The position numbers and the translations under genes were made by a program. Below are positions 6,905 through 16,084 of a stretch of 64,000 bases of DNA, in pieces. Under the pieces are notes generated by a model. The model did no database searches. It had not been told where the DNA came from and saw nothing but the letters and a program-made list of their open reading frames with translations. Source of the DNA: Fibrobacteraceae bacterium (GTDB lineage: Bacteria > Fibrobacterota > Fibrobacteria > Fibrobacterales > Fibrobacteraceae); assembly GCA_017631885.1 (NCBI GenBank), contig JAGBSH010000025.1, positions 62,001-126,000 of the forward strand, read 5' to 3'. Numbering within the stretch: position 1 is the stretch's first letter; each line of letters begins with the position of its first letter.

Positions 6905-8593
6905 TTACTGTTTCAGCAATAACTTTTTGTTTTCTAAAATGCCGTCGTTATCAAAGCGAACTGTTGGATTTTTCCCTGCTTTAAAAGCTTCTTCGCTTTC
7001 ATAAATTGAAAGAGCAACAAAAACGCCAGACATCTGAGCTACATTTGATAACCTTGCAGGAATTGTCGAAGTAAAAGAAATTTCTTTTACCATTTCATCT
7101 TTGAAAGTTCCTTTCTTTATGGCAACTGTTTCGCCTAATTGTTCAAGAGCGTTTCCTGAACTGTCAACAAATTCAGCCACCATATAAATATCAAAGAAAC
7201 AAGGCGCAACACCTGTATTTTTAACAGTAATGTTTAGCGTATTCGTTGTGTTTTTTGAATCGGTAATGGTTAAAAATTCTGCGTTAGAAATTCTAAAATT
7301 ATAACCAATCACTTTTGTCATAGAATCTGCAAGAGCTTTGTTGTCATTGTAAAAACGGTAACCACAATCGTTGTCTTGATCTAGTACATAGTAAGTTAAG
7401 TGGGCGGTTGTAATAGCATCTACCCAACGTTCGGCAGTCCATTTTAAATAGCCACCAGGAATAATATCGTTGTATCCTAACATAGTGGTATAACCAGCAT
7501 GATTTTCAGCGATTGTTGGGAGATTTGCTTTGTAGGCTCTCACTAAAGAATCTGGCCTGCCAGGGGTTGCTATAAATCCATCGTCACGTTTTGTAATACC
7601 AAGACTAAGAGCGTATGTATAGACATTTCCAGCTCCGCTAGATGGTAACACAAGCAAAGTCTTTTTAAAAACAGAAGCGTAATGTTCTAACATTTCCATT
7701 TGAATTTTTTCAGAGGGCATTTCACTACCTTCTAAATGAGAAACATGCCATTCTCCCCATTCCCCAAAAGTTCGAATATCTATGTATTCAATACGCGGAT
7801 CGCCATCGTATTTCAAGGCAAGTGCTGTTGCAAAATCCTTTGCGGCTTGTAAATAAATAGAATCATCCCAAACAGGAACTGAACCACTATAGCCAGTAAA
7901 ATCACAAGTAGCTGTAATTTTTTTTGCCCCCATTTCATAAACATATTTTGGTGTCCAATCGTAATTTTCTTCGGGCGTATCATCGGCTCTAATAAAAGAT
8001 GGTGAATAAGGTAAAACGCGTAAAGCATAGGTCATGTTATGTTCAGCTAGTGCGTTCAACAATTTTTCCAATTCACTCCAATCGTAAACGTCTTTTGCTG
8101 GGTTTAGTTTGTTCCATTGTTGGTGCCCCGAACCATAAGTAATCAAATCCCAAGCTTTATTATTTAAAGAACCATAAGGGCCATATTCAAATTCTGGAAC
8201 AAATGTCCAAGCGCCACCAGTCGGAACAGTGAAACCCTTGTGTGGGTTTGAAAGCGGTCCATTAAATGGCTTTAATGCATAAATAATTTTTGTTGTATCT
8301 GCTGGTTCTGTTGGTGTTGTAGACGAATCAGAAGGTAAAACGGGAGCTGTGGAAGTATCAATGCTTGTATTGTTTGAGTCAATAGAAGCCGAAGAATCTG
8401 CAGGAACATTAACAGAGGAGCTACTCAGAAAAATTTCAGAAGAGCTTAAAATAATTTCTGAAGAACTAGAACCGACTTCAACCAAGTTGTTATCTTCTCC
8501 GCTAATGGAATTAGCTGAATTTTCACTATCACTACAAGCGACAAACATAAAGCCAAATGCAGCAAACATTCCTGCTAAAGCCAAGCGATTCAT
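6905..8593 (-). CDS. Lipoprotein with a DUF4832-like glycosidase-type domain
   Basis: A 562-residue protein with a lipoprotein signal (FMFVAC, Cys20 as the lipid site). A Ser/Thr/Asp-rich linker (~25-100) is typical of Fibrobacter secreted proteins. The central domain starts near residue 112 (LSNPHKGF) and has TIM-barrel features: WNKLNPAKDVYDWSELEKLL (a W-x-x-x-P-x-x-Y-x-W substrate-barrel pattern), ALRVLPYSP, and IDIRTFGEWGEWH with a candidate catalytic Glu. The C-terminal ~120 residues form a beta domain (NTTNTLNITVKNTGVAPC), as in DUF4832/DUF4874 proteins. It is probably an outer-surface polysaccharide-active protein; the substrate is unknown. The last 21 codons are duplicated at 2517-2582. 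Confidence 0.65.
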   Translation of the reverse strand: MNRLALAGMFAAFGFMFVACSDSENSANSISGEDNNLVEVGSSSSEIILSSSEIFLSSSSVNVPADSSASIDSNNTSIDTSTAPVLPSDSSTTPTEPADTTKIIYALKPFNGPLSNPHKGFTVPTGGAWTFVPEFEYGPYGSLNNKAWDLITYGSGHQQWNKLNPAKDVYDWSELEKLLNALAEHNMTYALRVLPYSPSFIRADDTPEENYDWTPKYVYEMGAKKITATCDFTGYSGSVPVWDDSIYLQAAKDFATALALKYDGDPRIEYIDIRTFGEWGEWHVSHLEGSEMPSEKIQMEMLEHYASVFKKTLLVLPSSGAGNVYTYALSLGITKRDDGFIATPGRPDSLVRAYKANLPTIAENHAGYTTMLGYNDIIPGGYLKWTAERWVDAITTAHLTYYVLDQDNDCGYRFYNDNKALADSMTKVIGYNFRISNAEFLTITDSKNTTNTLNITVKNTGVAPCFFDIYMVAEFVDSSGNALEQLGETVAIKKGTFKDEMVKEISFTSTIPARLSNVAQMSGVFVALSIYESEEAFKAGKNPTVRFDNDGILENKKLLLKQ

Positions 8594-8747
8594 TTTAACC
8601 TCGTTTGTTAAATTCTGTGATTTAAAATAAATTAAAATAGCTCACTAAGAAACAATATTTCAAAATATCGAAAGTTAATCCTTTTGGAAACAATAAAATC
8701 CCAGGTATTGTTCGAATAAATTCATTTAAGTAAACATTTATATGGAG

Positions 8748-8776
8748 TTCTGTTTTCACTATAGCCCAAAACAGAA
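8748..8776. promoter_or_regulatory. Inverted repeat in the divergent intergenic region
   Basis: TTCTGTTTT (8748-8756) and AAAACAGAA (8768-8776) are perfect 9-bp inverted repeats with an 11-base spacer. They lie 30 bases before the pectate lyase start, between divergently transcribed genes. A regulator-binding site is plausible; there is no T tract to suggest a terminator. Confidence 0.35.
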
Positions 8777-8806
8777 TATATTACAAGTAATATTTTTGAG
8801 GTGTAT

Positions 8807-10498
8807 ATGAAAGCAAAAATTCTTTGGACTTTAGGTTTTATCTTGTTTTCTAGTGAGGCTTTTAGTTCTGTTTACTACGTTGCAGTCGATGGTAGCGATT
8901 CAAATGTAGGGACAAAAGAAAAACCATTTGCTTCTCTCAACAAAGCAAACGATGTGGTTATGGCGGGTGATACAGTGTGGATTCGCGGAGGTGTTTACGA
9001 TTTAAATGACACCGTTTTTTATAAAGAATATGAAATGACGGCCGCTATTCTCTTAACAGCAAGTGGCGAAAGTGATAGTAACCGCATTCATTATTTTGCT
9101 TACCTGGGTGAACACCCTATTTTTGATGCAACTAATCTCCCTGTTGCAGCAGGTTATGATAAAAAAGATGGTACGCCAGAAGGAGCGATGACAACTTCAC
9201 CTATTGTGATTGCGGCAAAATACTTGCATTTGAAAGGCTTTGAAGTCCGCAATACTCCTATGAAACACAATTCAAATTCAGGGGTTTTTATTCATAGAAG
9301 TAAACATATTTTTTTAGAACAAATAGATAGCCATCACAATGCTGGTCCAGGATTTTTTGTACACGATGGCGCTTCAGGTGGTGGAGGCCATCTTTTCTTG
9401 AATTGCGATGCGCATGATAACTATGACCCGACTGGTTGGCAAGGTGATGGTGAAAATGCAGATGGCTTTGGCGTACATTACCAAACAGATGGCGACACAA
9501 CGAGATTCGTTGGGTGTCGTTCTTGGTGGAATAGCGATGATGGTTGGGATGTGCTTGCTCAAGAATTCCCAGTAGTTGTAGAAAATTGCTATGCGATGGG
9601 AAATGGCTACATTGAATACGGAACAAATTTACCGCCCAATGTAAATGGTAATGGTTTTAAGATGGGGCCTAGCCGAAATGATGTTGGGCGTCATATTATC
9701 AAGAACTGTGTTGCATGGAATAATGTGGCGACCGGTTTTTATGCTAATTATTCAAGTATTGGGAGTACTTGGTTAAATAATACTTCTTACAAAAATGGTG
9801 ACCGTTCTTTTGCTATGCCTGGTAGAAGTTATGATGCTAATGGTAAAGCAACAACTAATATAACGGTTTTAATGGGGCAAGACGCTCATGTGTTGAAAAA
9901 TAATATTGCTTATCCAAATAAACTCTCTCAAATTGGAATTTGCTCGGCAGGCGAAAAACTTGAATATACTGTAGAATGCCCAGCAGGTGAAAATAATTCT
10001 TGGAATTTAGAGATAAATTTGACAGATGATGATTTTGTGAGTTTAGAAGACCCAAGTATGACTGTCACCGGGCAAGACCTATCAAAACTTCCTGGAATGC
10101 TTGGCCCACGTAATGCAGATGGTAGTTTACCTGATGTAGATTTTTTAAAACTTAAGGCTAATAGTCAAATGATTGACAAAGGAGAAAATGTTGGTTTGCC
10201 ATTTGCTGGCAGTGCTCCAGATTTAGGAGCTTTTGAATATGGAATGCCTAAATCTAGTAGTTCTTTTGTTGAATCTAGTAGCTCTTCTAATACAAACTTG
10301 CTTGTAACAAATCTTGGCGGATTGGTTGAAAGGTTTGGTTTGGCAGATGTATTTGATTTGCAAGGGCGTTATTTAGGAACATTACAGGCAGAACAATTAC
10401 GCGATAATGTTGAAATAGCAATTCAAAGAAAGTTCAAAAAATCAGGTGTATATCTTTTGCGCTATGGGCATAACATACAAAGGGTAAATATCAAGTAG
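8807..10498 (+). CDS. Secreted pectate lyase-like right-handed beta-helix (PL9-type)
   Basis: A 563-residue protein; ATG 8807 follows TGAGGTG. The signal peptide covers ~1-20. The body is a parallel beta-helix starting with the DUF1565-type motif YYVAVDGSDSNVGTKEKPFASL. The PL9 signature is clear: NCDAHDNYD, then WWNSDDGWD (243-248 supply the Ca2+-binding Asps), then NGNGFKMG with Lys285 as the likely catalytic base. PL9 enzymes cleave polygalacturonate by beta-elimination. A Ser-rich linker (SSSSFVESSSSS) precedes a ~70-residue C-terminal domain (VFDLQGRYLGT ... GVYLLRYG) resembling type IX secretion sorting tails. A hairpin terminator follows. It probably acts outside the cell on pectin. 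Confidence 0.82.
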   Translation: MKAKILWTLGFILFSSEAFSSVYYVAVDGSDSNVGTKEKPFASLNKANDVVMAGDTVWIRGGVYDLNDTVFYKEYEMTAAILLTASGESDSNRIHYFAYLGEHPIFDATNLPVAAGYDKKDGTPEGAMTTSPIVIAAKYLHLKGFEVRNTPMKHNSNSGVFIHRSKHIFLEQIDSHHNAGPGFFVHDGASGGGGHLFLNCDAHDNYDPTGWQGDGENADGFGVHYQTDGDTTRFVGCRSWWNSDDGWDVLAQEFPVVVENCYAMGNGYIEYGTNLPPNVNGNGFKMGPSRNDVGRHIIKNCVAWNNVATGFYANYSSIGSTWLNNTSYKNGDRSFAMPGRSYDANGKATTNITVLMGQDAHVLKNNIAYPNKLSQIGICSAGEKLEYTVECPAGENNSWNLEINLTDDDFVSLEDPSMTVTGQDLSKLPGMLGPRNADGSLPDVDFLKLKANSQMIDKGENVGLPFAGSAPDLGAFEYGMPKSSSSFVESSSSSNTNLLVTNLGGLVERFGLADVFDLQGRYLGTLQAEQLRDNVEIAIQRKFKKSGVYLLRYGHNIQRVNIK

Positions 10499-10539
10499 TA
10501 TTTTTATTTAATTCATAATTTTATTTAAGAATGAAAATT

Positions 10540-10577
10540 ATTCCTTGAGAAGTAAAAATTCTCGAGGAATATTATTT
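10540..10577 (+). terminator. Probable terminator after the pectate lyase gene
   Basis: ATTCCTTGAGAA (10540-10551) pairs with TTCTCGAGGAAT (10559-10570) with one G-T wobble, followed by ATTATTT. The T tract is short, so termination may be imperfect. Confidence 0.6.
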
Positions 10578-10655
10578 AATTGTAAGATTCTTTATTTTAA
10601 AATGAGTTTATATTAGTGAAATAAGTTTTCTGAAAAATCAGAAATAGAGGTGTGT

Positions 10656-12836
10656 ATGTTGAAAAAAATAATAGCCAGTTCACTTTTTTTATCTGCAAGT
10701 CTTTTTGCTCAAGATGTCTTTATTACGGTTGATCAATTTGGGTATCGTCCAGGGGATTCTAAAGTAGCTGTTTTGCGAGATCCAGTTGTTGGCTATGATT
10801 CGTTATTGTCTTACACGCCATCTTCTGTGATTAATCTTATTGATTCCGCAACAGGAGAAGTTGTTTTTTCTGGTGCTCCTGTTGCTTTTAATGGTGGCGC
10901 GATTGATTCAGTTTCAGGCGATAAAATCTGGTGGTTTGATTTTAGTTCCGTTACTACGCCTGGAACTTATTATGTTCAAGATGCTTCTGAAGCATCAAAG
11001 AAATCTTTTAATTTTCATATTCGAGAAGATGTCTATAACGATATTTTGAAAGCAGCTGTTCGAGTGTTGTATTACCAACGAGTTGGTATAGCAAAAGAGG
11101 CTATATATGCAGGAACTGAATGGGCTGATGGAATGAACCATGCTCAAGACACAAAAGCTCGTTATTTTTTAGATAGTACAAATGCTAGTTTAGAACGTGA
11201 TGTGAGTGGTGGGTGGTTTGATGCGGGCGATTACAATAAATATACGGACTGGAATGGAAATTATGTAGAAACTCTTTTGATGGCTTTTTTAGAAAGGCCA
11301 AAGGCATTTACTGATGATTATGGGATTCCTGAATCAGGCAATGGAATTCCTGATATTTTAGATGAAGCGAAATGGGGTTTAGATCACATGCTTCGCTTGC
11401 AATATGAAGATGGAGCTGTTATTTCTGTTGTAGGTGAAGACGAAGTGTCGCCGCCTTCGGCGGCGACAGGGCGGACTTATTATGGAGCGCCCAATGCACT
11501 TGGAACTTACTCTGCAGCAAAAGCATTTGCTATTGGTGCGTATGTAGCAAGGTTATTAAAAAAAGATACTTACTCAGAAACACTTGCTGATGCGGCACTT
11601 CGTGCTTTTAATTGGGCTGAATCACATCAAGATTCTTTATTCTACAATAATGACGCTTCGCATGGAACTTCTGGTCTTGCTGCGGGTCAACAAGAGGTAA
11701 CTCCTGCAGATGATGAAGTAACCTGCGTTCGTCTTTTAAATCGAGTAGAAGCATCTTTTAGACTTTACCAATTAACAGAAGAACCTTCGTATCTAAAAAT
11801 ATTTGAAGATAATTACACGCAATTCCCATTGATGAATGGGTGGGGCGACCAATATCGTTATGAACAACATCTTATGTTCTTATTGTATCGTTCATTTAAA
11901 GACGCAAAGGCAGATATCAAAACGGAAATTGATGAACGCTTAGTGAAATTAATGAATAAGTCTGCAGATTTTATGGGAGCGTTTGCAACAGACGGGTATC
12001 GTTCTTTTATCAGAGATTATAACTGGGGTTCTAATTCAGCAAAGTCCTCTTATGGAACTTTGTATATGCGTTTAGCTGAAAGCGGAATTTCTGGAATTAA
12101 CCCTGAAACTTACCAAGCGGCAGCTCCAGAATACCTTCATTATATTCATGGTGTGAATCCTTTTGGACATGTTTATATGACAAATATGTCTCAGTATGGT
12201 GCTGAAAAATCTTTGACGCGTATTTTCCATAAATGGTTTGATGTAGGCTCAAAATGGGATTATGTTGGGGAAGGAAAATTTGGCCCTGCACCAGGTTATG
12301 TTTCTGGTGGTGCCAATAGGCGTTATGCCTGGGATGGTTGTTGCGCCAAGTATGACGCTGATAATTCTGTAAAGGGTTGTGGTAGCGTAGCTAATAATCA
12401 GTTGTGTTACGCTCAAGATAGACCAATAGCAGAACCTTCTGCTAAAATGTATAAGGATTTTAATGCGGGCTGGCCATTAAATTCTTGGCAGTTGACTGAA
12501 CCGAGTCTTGGTTACCAAACTAAGTATATTCATTTGCTTTCACGCTTTGTGGAAGAACGAGGGAAAGATATTTCTGAATTAACAACGCCTATAAAATCTA
12601 GTGTGAATAAGCCACTTCCGTTGATTGCAAAATTTGTAGGGAATAAACTTGAAATTGCTTCTGAAACTTCAGTTCGCAGTGTCCGAATTTTTGATGTGAA
12701 TAATAAAGAGGTAATGCGCTTTAATGAAAATCGAGGAACGCTTTCTTTAGATGTTTCCACTTTACGGGCAGGCGTTTACGGAATTAGAGTTTCTACTGAT
12801 AAAAATACGATTACAAAAATTTTAGCTAAGTATTAA
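10656..12836 (+). CDS. Secreted GH9 cellulase with CelD_N domain and sorting tail
   Basis: A 726-residue protein; ATG 10656 follows AGAGGTGTGT. The signal peptide is ~1-19. An Ig-like CelD_N domain (21-120, DQFGYRPGDSK) precedes the (alpha/alpha)6 barrel. Catalytic landmarks are SGGWFDAGDYNKY (Asp189 and Asp192, the base pair of GH9) and WQLTEPSLGY (Glu615, the proton donor). HGVNPFGHVYM corresponds to the usual GxNP segment. The last ~70 residues (VRIFDVNNKEVM ... AGVYGIRV) look like a type IX secretion sorting domain. It hydrolyses beta-1,4-glucan by inversion outside the cell or on its surface. A GC-rich palindrome at 11446-11468 lies inside the coding region. Confidence 0.9.
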   Translation: MLKKIIASSLFLSASLFAQDVFITVDQFGYRPGDSKVAVLRDPVVGYDSLLSYTPSSVINLIDSATGEVVFSGAPVAFNGGAIDSVSGDKIWWFDFSSVTTPGTYYVQDASEASKKSFNFHIREDVYNDILKAAVRVLYYQRVGIAKEAIYAGTEWADGMNHAQDTKARYFLDSTNASLERDVSGGWFDAGDYNKYTDWNGNYVETLLMAFLERPKAFTDDYGIPESGNGIPDILDEAKWGLDHMLRLQYEDGAVISVVGEDEVSPPSAATGRTYYGAPNALGTYSAAKAFAIGAYVARLLKKDTYSETLADAALRAFNWAESHQDSLFYNNDASHGTSGLAAGQQEVTPADDEVTCVRLLNRVEASFRLYQLTEEPSYLKIFEDNYTQFPLMNGWGDQYRYEQHLMFLLYRSFKDAKADIKTEIDERLVKLMNKSADFMGAFATDGYRSFIRDYNWGSNSAKSSYGTLYMRLAESGISGINPETYQAAAPEYLHYIHGVNPFGHVYMTNMSQYGAEKSLTRIFHKWFDVGSKWDYVGEGKFGPAPGYVSGGANRRYAWDGCCAKYDADNSVKGCGSVANNQLCYAQDRPIAEPSAKMYKDFNAGWPLNSWQLTEPSLGYQTKYIHLLSRFVEERGKDISELTTPIKSSVNKPLPLIAKFVGNKLEIASETSVRSVRIFDVNNKEVMRFNENRGTLSLDVSTLRAGVYGIRVSTDKNTITKILAKY
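11446..11468. repeat. GC-rich perfect palindrome inside the GH9 gene
   Basis: TGTCGCCGCC (11446-11455) and GGCGGCGACA (11459-11468) form a perfect 10-bp stem with a TTC loop, in a gene of otherwise low G+C. It is translated in frame (EVSPPSAATG) in what is probably a surface loop. Confidence 0.7.
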
Positions 12837-12870
12837 AATCTTTAAAAATCAAAAATCATTTGCAGAATTT

Positions 12871-12893
12871 CCCGCCTCGCAAAGCGAGGCGGG
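12871..12893 (+). terminator. GC-rich hairpin after the GH9 gene
   Basis: CCCGCCTCGC (12871-12880) and GCGAGGCGGG (12884-12893) form a perfect 10-bp stem. The following sequence (ATTCTTGTT) is only moderately T-rich, so it may be a weak terminator or an mRNA 3'-end stabiliser. Confidence 0.6.
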
Positions 12894-12931
12894 ATTCTTG
12901 TTGCTTGAGTGTTTTTATAAAGAATGTTGCT

Positions 12932-12964
12932 AAAAAAAATAGCCGTAGGTTAAAACCTACGGCT
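12932..12964 (-). terminator. Terminator of the PPi-phosphofructokinase gene
   Basis: AGCCGTAGGT / ACCTACGGCT (12941-12950 and 12955-12964) forms a perfect stem. On the minus strand it is followed by a run of eight T (12932-12939). It lies 22 bases beyond the stop codon of the minus-strand gene. Confidence 0.88.
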
Positions 12965-12985
12965 AGCTTCACTTGAAATAAAATA

Positions 12986-14650
12986 TTACTTCACTTTCAA
13001 AGCGCCACGTTCGAGCTTAATAGTAAAGTTCGTAACGTCGCAAACTTCGCTTGGTCCCCAGTATTGGATAGGGCCTGGGTAAGTGTAGCTTTCAGTTTTT
13101 GCCCAAACATCGCGGTTCTTAGCAAAGAACTTAAATGGAGCGGCGTCAAGTTCTACGAGAGCTTTTTGGATAACTGGCTTATCTGCACCATGACGACGTT
13201 CAATGTTCATCATCATAGTGATAGGAATACCACCAGCAGTCCACTTTTCAATGCCCTTGGTTAAATCACGAACAGAGCTCATGTAACCATTCATCTTGTT
13301 GTTAGCAAGAATAGCTGCTGTATAACCTAAGCTATAGCAGTAGTCGGCATCAAAGTTAGAAGGAGCAGCGCAACGGCCTTCGTAACCAAAGAAGTGGTTG
13401 AGAGCGCTGAATTTACCCTTGAAGTTCTTGCGGCTCTTGAGTTCTTTTTTAACCATTTCAATGATGAGCTTTTCAGTTTCGATAAGAGAAACTTGAACGT
13501 TTCCGTGGCTATCGCGGTCAAGCATCAATTGAGCTTGGATGCCAGCAGGAAGGCTCTTCAAAACTTCACCAGAAGCTTTGCTAATCCATTTGCAGAGCAT
13601 TTCAACTTTAGCAGCTGTATCAAGGCCTTCCACTTCTTTTTCGTGGTGAGCAAGAGCTTCAGAAAGTTCAGAAATGAGAACGCCTACATCAGGAATGAAT
13701 TCCAAAAGTCCTTCAGGAATAAGAGCTACACCGAAGTTCTTGCCATCAGCAGCTCGGCTAGCAACGATGTCTGCTACATATTTGATGACTTGTTTCAATT
13801 TCATCTTCTTAGCTTTAACTTCTTCAGAAATCAAGCAGATATTTGGGTGTGTTTGAAGTGCTGCTTCAAGAGCAATGTGAGAAGCGCTACGACCCATGAG
13901 CTTAATGAAGTGCCAGTATTTCTGAGCAGAATTAGCATCACGCATAATGTTGCCAATAAGTTCAGAATAAGTTTTTACAGCAGTATCAAAGCCAAAAGAA
14001 GTTTCGATGTATTCGTTCTTCAAGTCGCCATCAATTGTTTTGGGGCAACCGCAAACCACGCAAGAAGCGCCATTTGCTTGGAAGTATTCACCAAGAACAG
14101 CAGCGTTCGTATTAGAATCGTCACCACCGATAATTACGATTGCGTCAAGCTTTTGAGCTTTTGCAACAGCCATGCACTTTTTGAACTGTTCTTCTGTTTC
14201 AAGTTTTGTGCGACCAGATTGAATAATGTCGAATCCGCCAGTGTTTCTGTAAGCAGCCATCAATTTTTCGTTGATGACAATGAATTTGCCATTTTCAAGG
14301 CCAGATGGTCCGCCCAAGAATCCGAGCAACTTGCTGTTTTTGTGCACGCTCTTGATGCCGTCGAAAATACCAGCAATCACGTTGTGTCCGCCAGGAGCCT
14401 GGCCACCAGAAAGAACTACACCAACATTCAAAGCCTTACCGGTTTGAGCCTTGGAGGCTTTCTTCATTGATACGTATGGAGCACCGTAAGTGTTTGGAAA
14501 AAGTGCCTTGATCTTTTTCTGATCGCGGACAGATTCTGTAGCTTTTCCCTTGTTGAGGGAAACTTTGAGAGCGCCGTCACGAAGAGCGGCAGGAAGTTTT
14601 GGCTGGTAAGCTTTGCGTGCTTTACCGAGAACGGACAAATTGTCGGCCAT
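12986..14650 (-). CDS. pfp: Diphosphate-fructose-6-phosphate 1-phosphotransferase
   Basis: A 554-residue long-form PPi-dependent phosphofructokinase. It transfers phosphate between PPi and fructose 6-phosphate reversibly in cytoplasmic glycolysis or gluconeogenesis. Key motifs are SGGQAPGGHNVI (81-92), GGDDSN (175-180), where the second Asp marks PPi rather than ATP use, and PKTIDGD (203-209) with the catalytic Asp. MGRSASHIALE is the substrate-binding MGR motif. The length of ~550 fits the plant-beta/Spirochaete-type clade. GC-rich synonymous choice and few rare codons suggest high expression. It is monocistronic with a strong terminator; a long antisense frame on the plus strand is a shadow. 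Confidence 0.93.
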   Translation of the reverse strand: MADNLSVLGKARKAYQPKLPAALRDGALKVSLNKGKATESVRDQKKIKALFPNTYGAPYVSMKKASKAQTGKALNVGVVLSGGQAPGGHNVIAGIFDGIKSVHKNSKLLGFLGGPSGLENGKFIVINEKLMAAYRNTGGFDIIQSGRTKLETEEQFKKCMAVAKAQKLDAIVIIGGDDSNTNAAVLGEYFQANGASCVVCGCPKTIDGDLKNEYIETSFGFDTAVKTYSELIGNIMRDANSAQKYWHFIKLMGRSASHIALEAALQTHPNICLISEEVKAKKMKLKQVIKYVADIVASRAADGKNFGVALIPEGLLEFIPDVGVLISELSEALAHHEKEVEGLDTAAKVEMLCKWISKASGEVLKSLPAGIQAQLMLDRDSHGNVQVSLIETEKLIIEMVKKELKSRKNFKGKFSALNHFFGYEGRCAAPSNFDADYCYSLGYTAAILANNKMNGYMSSVRDLTKGIEKWTAGGIPITMMMNIERRHGADKPVIQKALVELDAAPFKFFAKNRDVWAKTESYTYPGPIQYWGPSEVCDVTNFTIKLERGALKVK

Positions 14651-14735
14651 TGTGTTTTCCTTTTCTTTTTACTTTTTAAAAATGAACTTTAAAAAGTAGG
14701 GTTAAAAAATCAAGACTAAATATAATAAAAAACAC

Positions 14736-15992
14736 TTAAATGGTTTCTTTTGATTCTCCGAGAACGCGTAAGACTTCGTCCCAAGAAGTCTCTTTTGAAA
14801 GGACTTTTTGTTTGGCATAGTGGTAAATAGAGGGAGAATTTTCTTTTGTGCGATAATCTTCCCATTCAAAAATTGGGAATCGGCCGCTAAATTCACCATT
14901 GGAATTAAGTTTTCGGACAAGTCTTTGAGATAGTATTCCGAGTAAACATTCAGAAAGGTCTTTCTCTGAAACGCCTAAATCATTTAAACGACTTGGTACT
15001 GCTTTAATAGAATTGGCATGCAAAGTGGCTAAAATTAAATGCCCTGTTCTTGCGGCTTGTAAGGCAATTGATGCCGTTTCTTTATCGCGAATTTCACCAA
15101 TGAAAATGACATCTGGATCTTGCCGTAGTAATGCACGTAATGCAGTGGCAAATGTTAAACCAGCCTTTTCATTTACTTGCACTTGATTAGCGCCTGCAAG
15201 AACCGCTTCAATTGGGTCTTCAACAGTAGAAACATTTACAGGTCGCTTTAAGATTTCTCCAAGCATAGCGTGTAAAGTTGAAGATTTTCCACTGCCGGTT
15301 GGTCCACAGACAATAAAAATTCCTTGAGGTTCTTTTATAAATTGAATAAGTTTTTCACAAGTTTTTTTGGGGTAAAACAGAGATTTTAAATCTTTAGTTT
15401 TTTTAGGCGGTAAAAAGCGTAAAACACATTTTTCTCCAAACTTTGTGGGGAGTGTATTTGCTCTAATAAAGACATCTGTCCCTTTATGGATAAAAGAAAA
15501 ACTGCCATCTTGAGGGAGTCTTTTTTCAGCAATATCCATTTGTGATAAAATTTTATAACGCTGCAACAGAGCGTCTTTTATCCAATAGGGGAGGTGTCTG
15601 TGGGTATGTAAAATGCCATCAATTCGAAGTCTTACTAGTAGAGCATTTTCTAAAGTTTCTAAGTGTAAATCAGAAGCATTTAATTCTATGCTTTCAGACA
15701 CAAGAGTGTCCGCTAATTCTGTAATTGGTGCTGATTCCCAAGAAGCGTTTCGAAAGTTTTCATTTTCTATGTTATCCCAAAGAGATTGACTATGGAAATG
15801 TTTGTTTCTAGTCGTTTCAATTTCAATTAGAGGACTTTCTTTGAAAGTAAAAGCCTCTTGCAGTTCGGCATTTATAATGCCTAACTTCAATTCATCGTGT
15901 TTTTCCCAAAAGACGATTTTTTGTTTTTCATCGATAGCGATATTCAGGTGCTTACACCACTTTTCTAATGTATTCATATTTAGAGAATACAA
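14736..15992 (-). CDS. GspE/PilB-family secretion or pilus ATPase
   Basis: A 418-residue AAA-type secretion ATPase. The N2-type domain includes ASDLHLE (107-113) and RLPQDGSF; Walker A is GPTGSGKS (230-237); the Asp box is TVEDPIE; Walker B is DPDVIFIGEIRD (~293-304); the His box is TGHLILATLHAN. These energise type II secretion or type IV pilus assembly from the cytoplasmic face. It is shorter than typical PilB/GspE (~500-570), lacking most of the N1 domain, and shows no tetracysteine zinc site after the His box. No other pilus or secretion genes are adjacent. The start could be Met1 or Met6 (MNTLEKW). Confidence 0.85.
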   Translation of the reverse strand: MYSLNMNTLEKWCKHLNIAIDEKQKIVFWEKHDELKLGIINAELQEAFTFKESPLIEIETTRNKHFHSQSLWDNIENENFRNASWESAPITELADTLVSESIELNASDLHLETLENALLVRLRIDGILHTHRHLPYWIKDALLQRYKILSQMDIAEKRLPQDGSFSFIHKGTDVFIRANTLPTKFGEKCVLRFLPPKKTKDLKSLFYPKKTCEKLIQFIKEPQGIFIVCGPTGSGKSSTLHAMLGEILKRPVNVSTVEDPIEAVLAGANQVQVNEKAGLTFATALRALLRQDPDVIFIGEIRDKETASIALQAARTGHLILATLHANSIKAVPSRLNDLGVSEKDLSECLLGILSQRLVRKLNSNGEFSGRFPIFEWEDYRTKENSPSIYHYAKQKVLSKETSWDEVLRVLGESKETI

Positions 15993-16084
15993 AAAAGACT
16001 TCTTGAAAAAAAGTAAGGAATTTCCTCCAACCCTCCCCTCTATGGCCGAGGCTATTTAGTGAGCGAGAGTCGCAGAAAAACAAC

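Noticed and set aside
13394-14470. 358-codon open frame on the plus strand opposite the PPi-phosphofructokinase
   Set aside because: It is fully antisense to a well-conserved gene, Phe/Ser/Asn-rich and lacks a ribosome binding site; it is a mirror of the real gene's codon bias.
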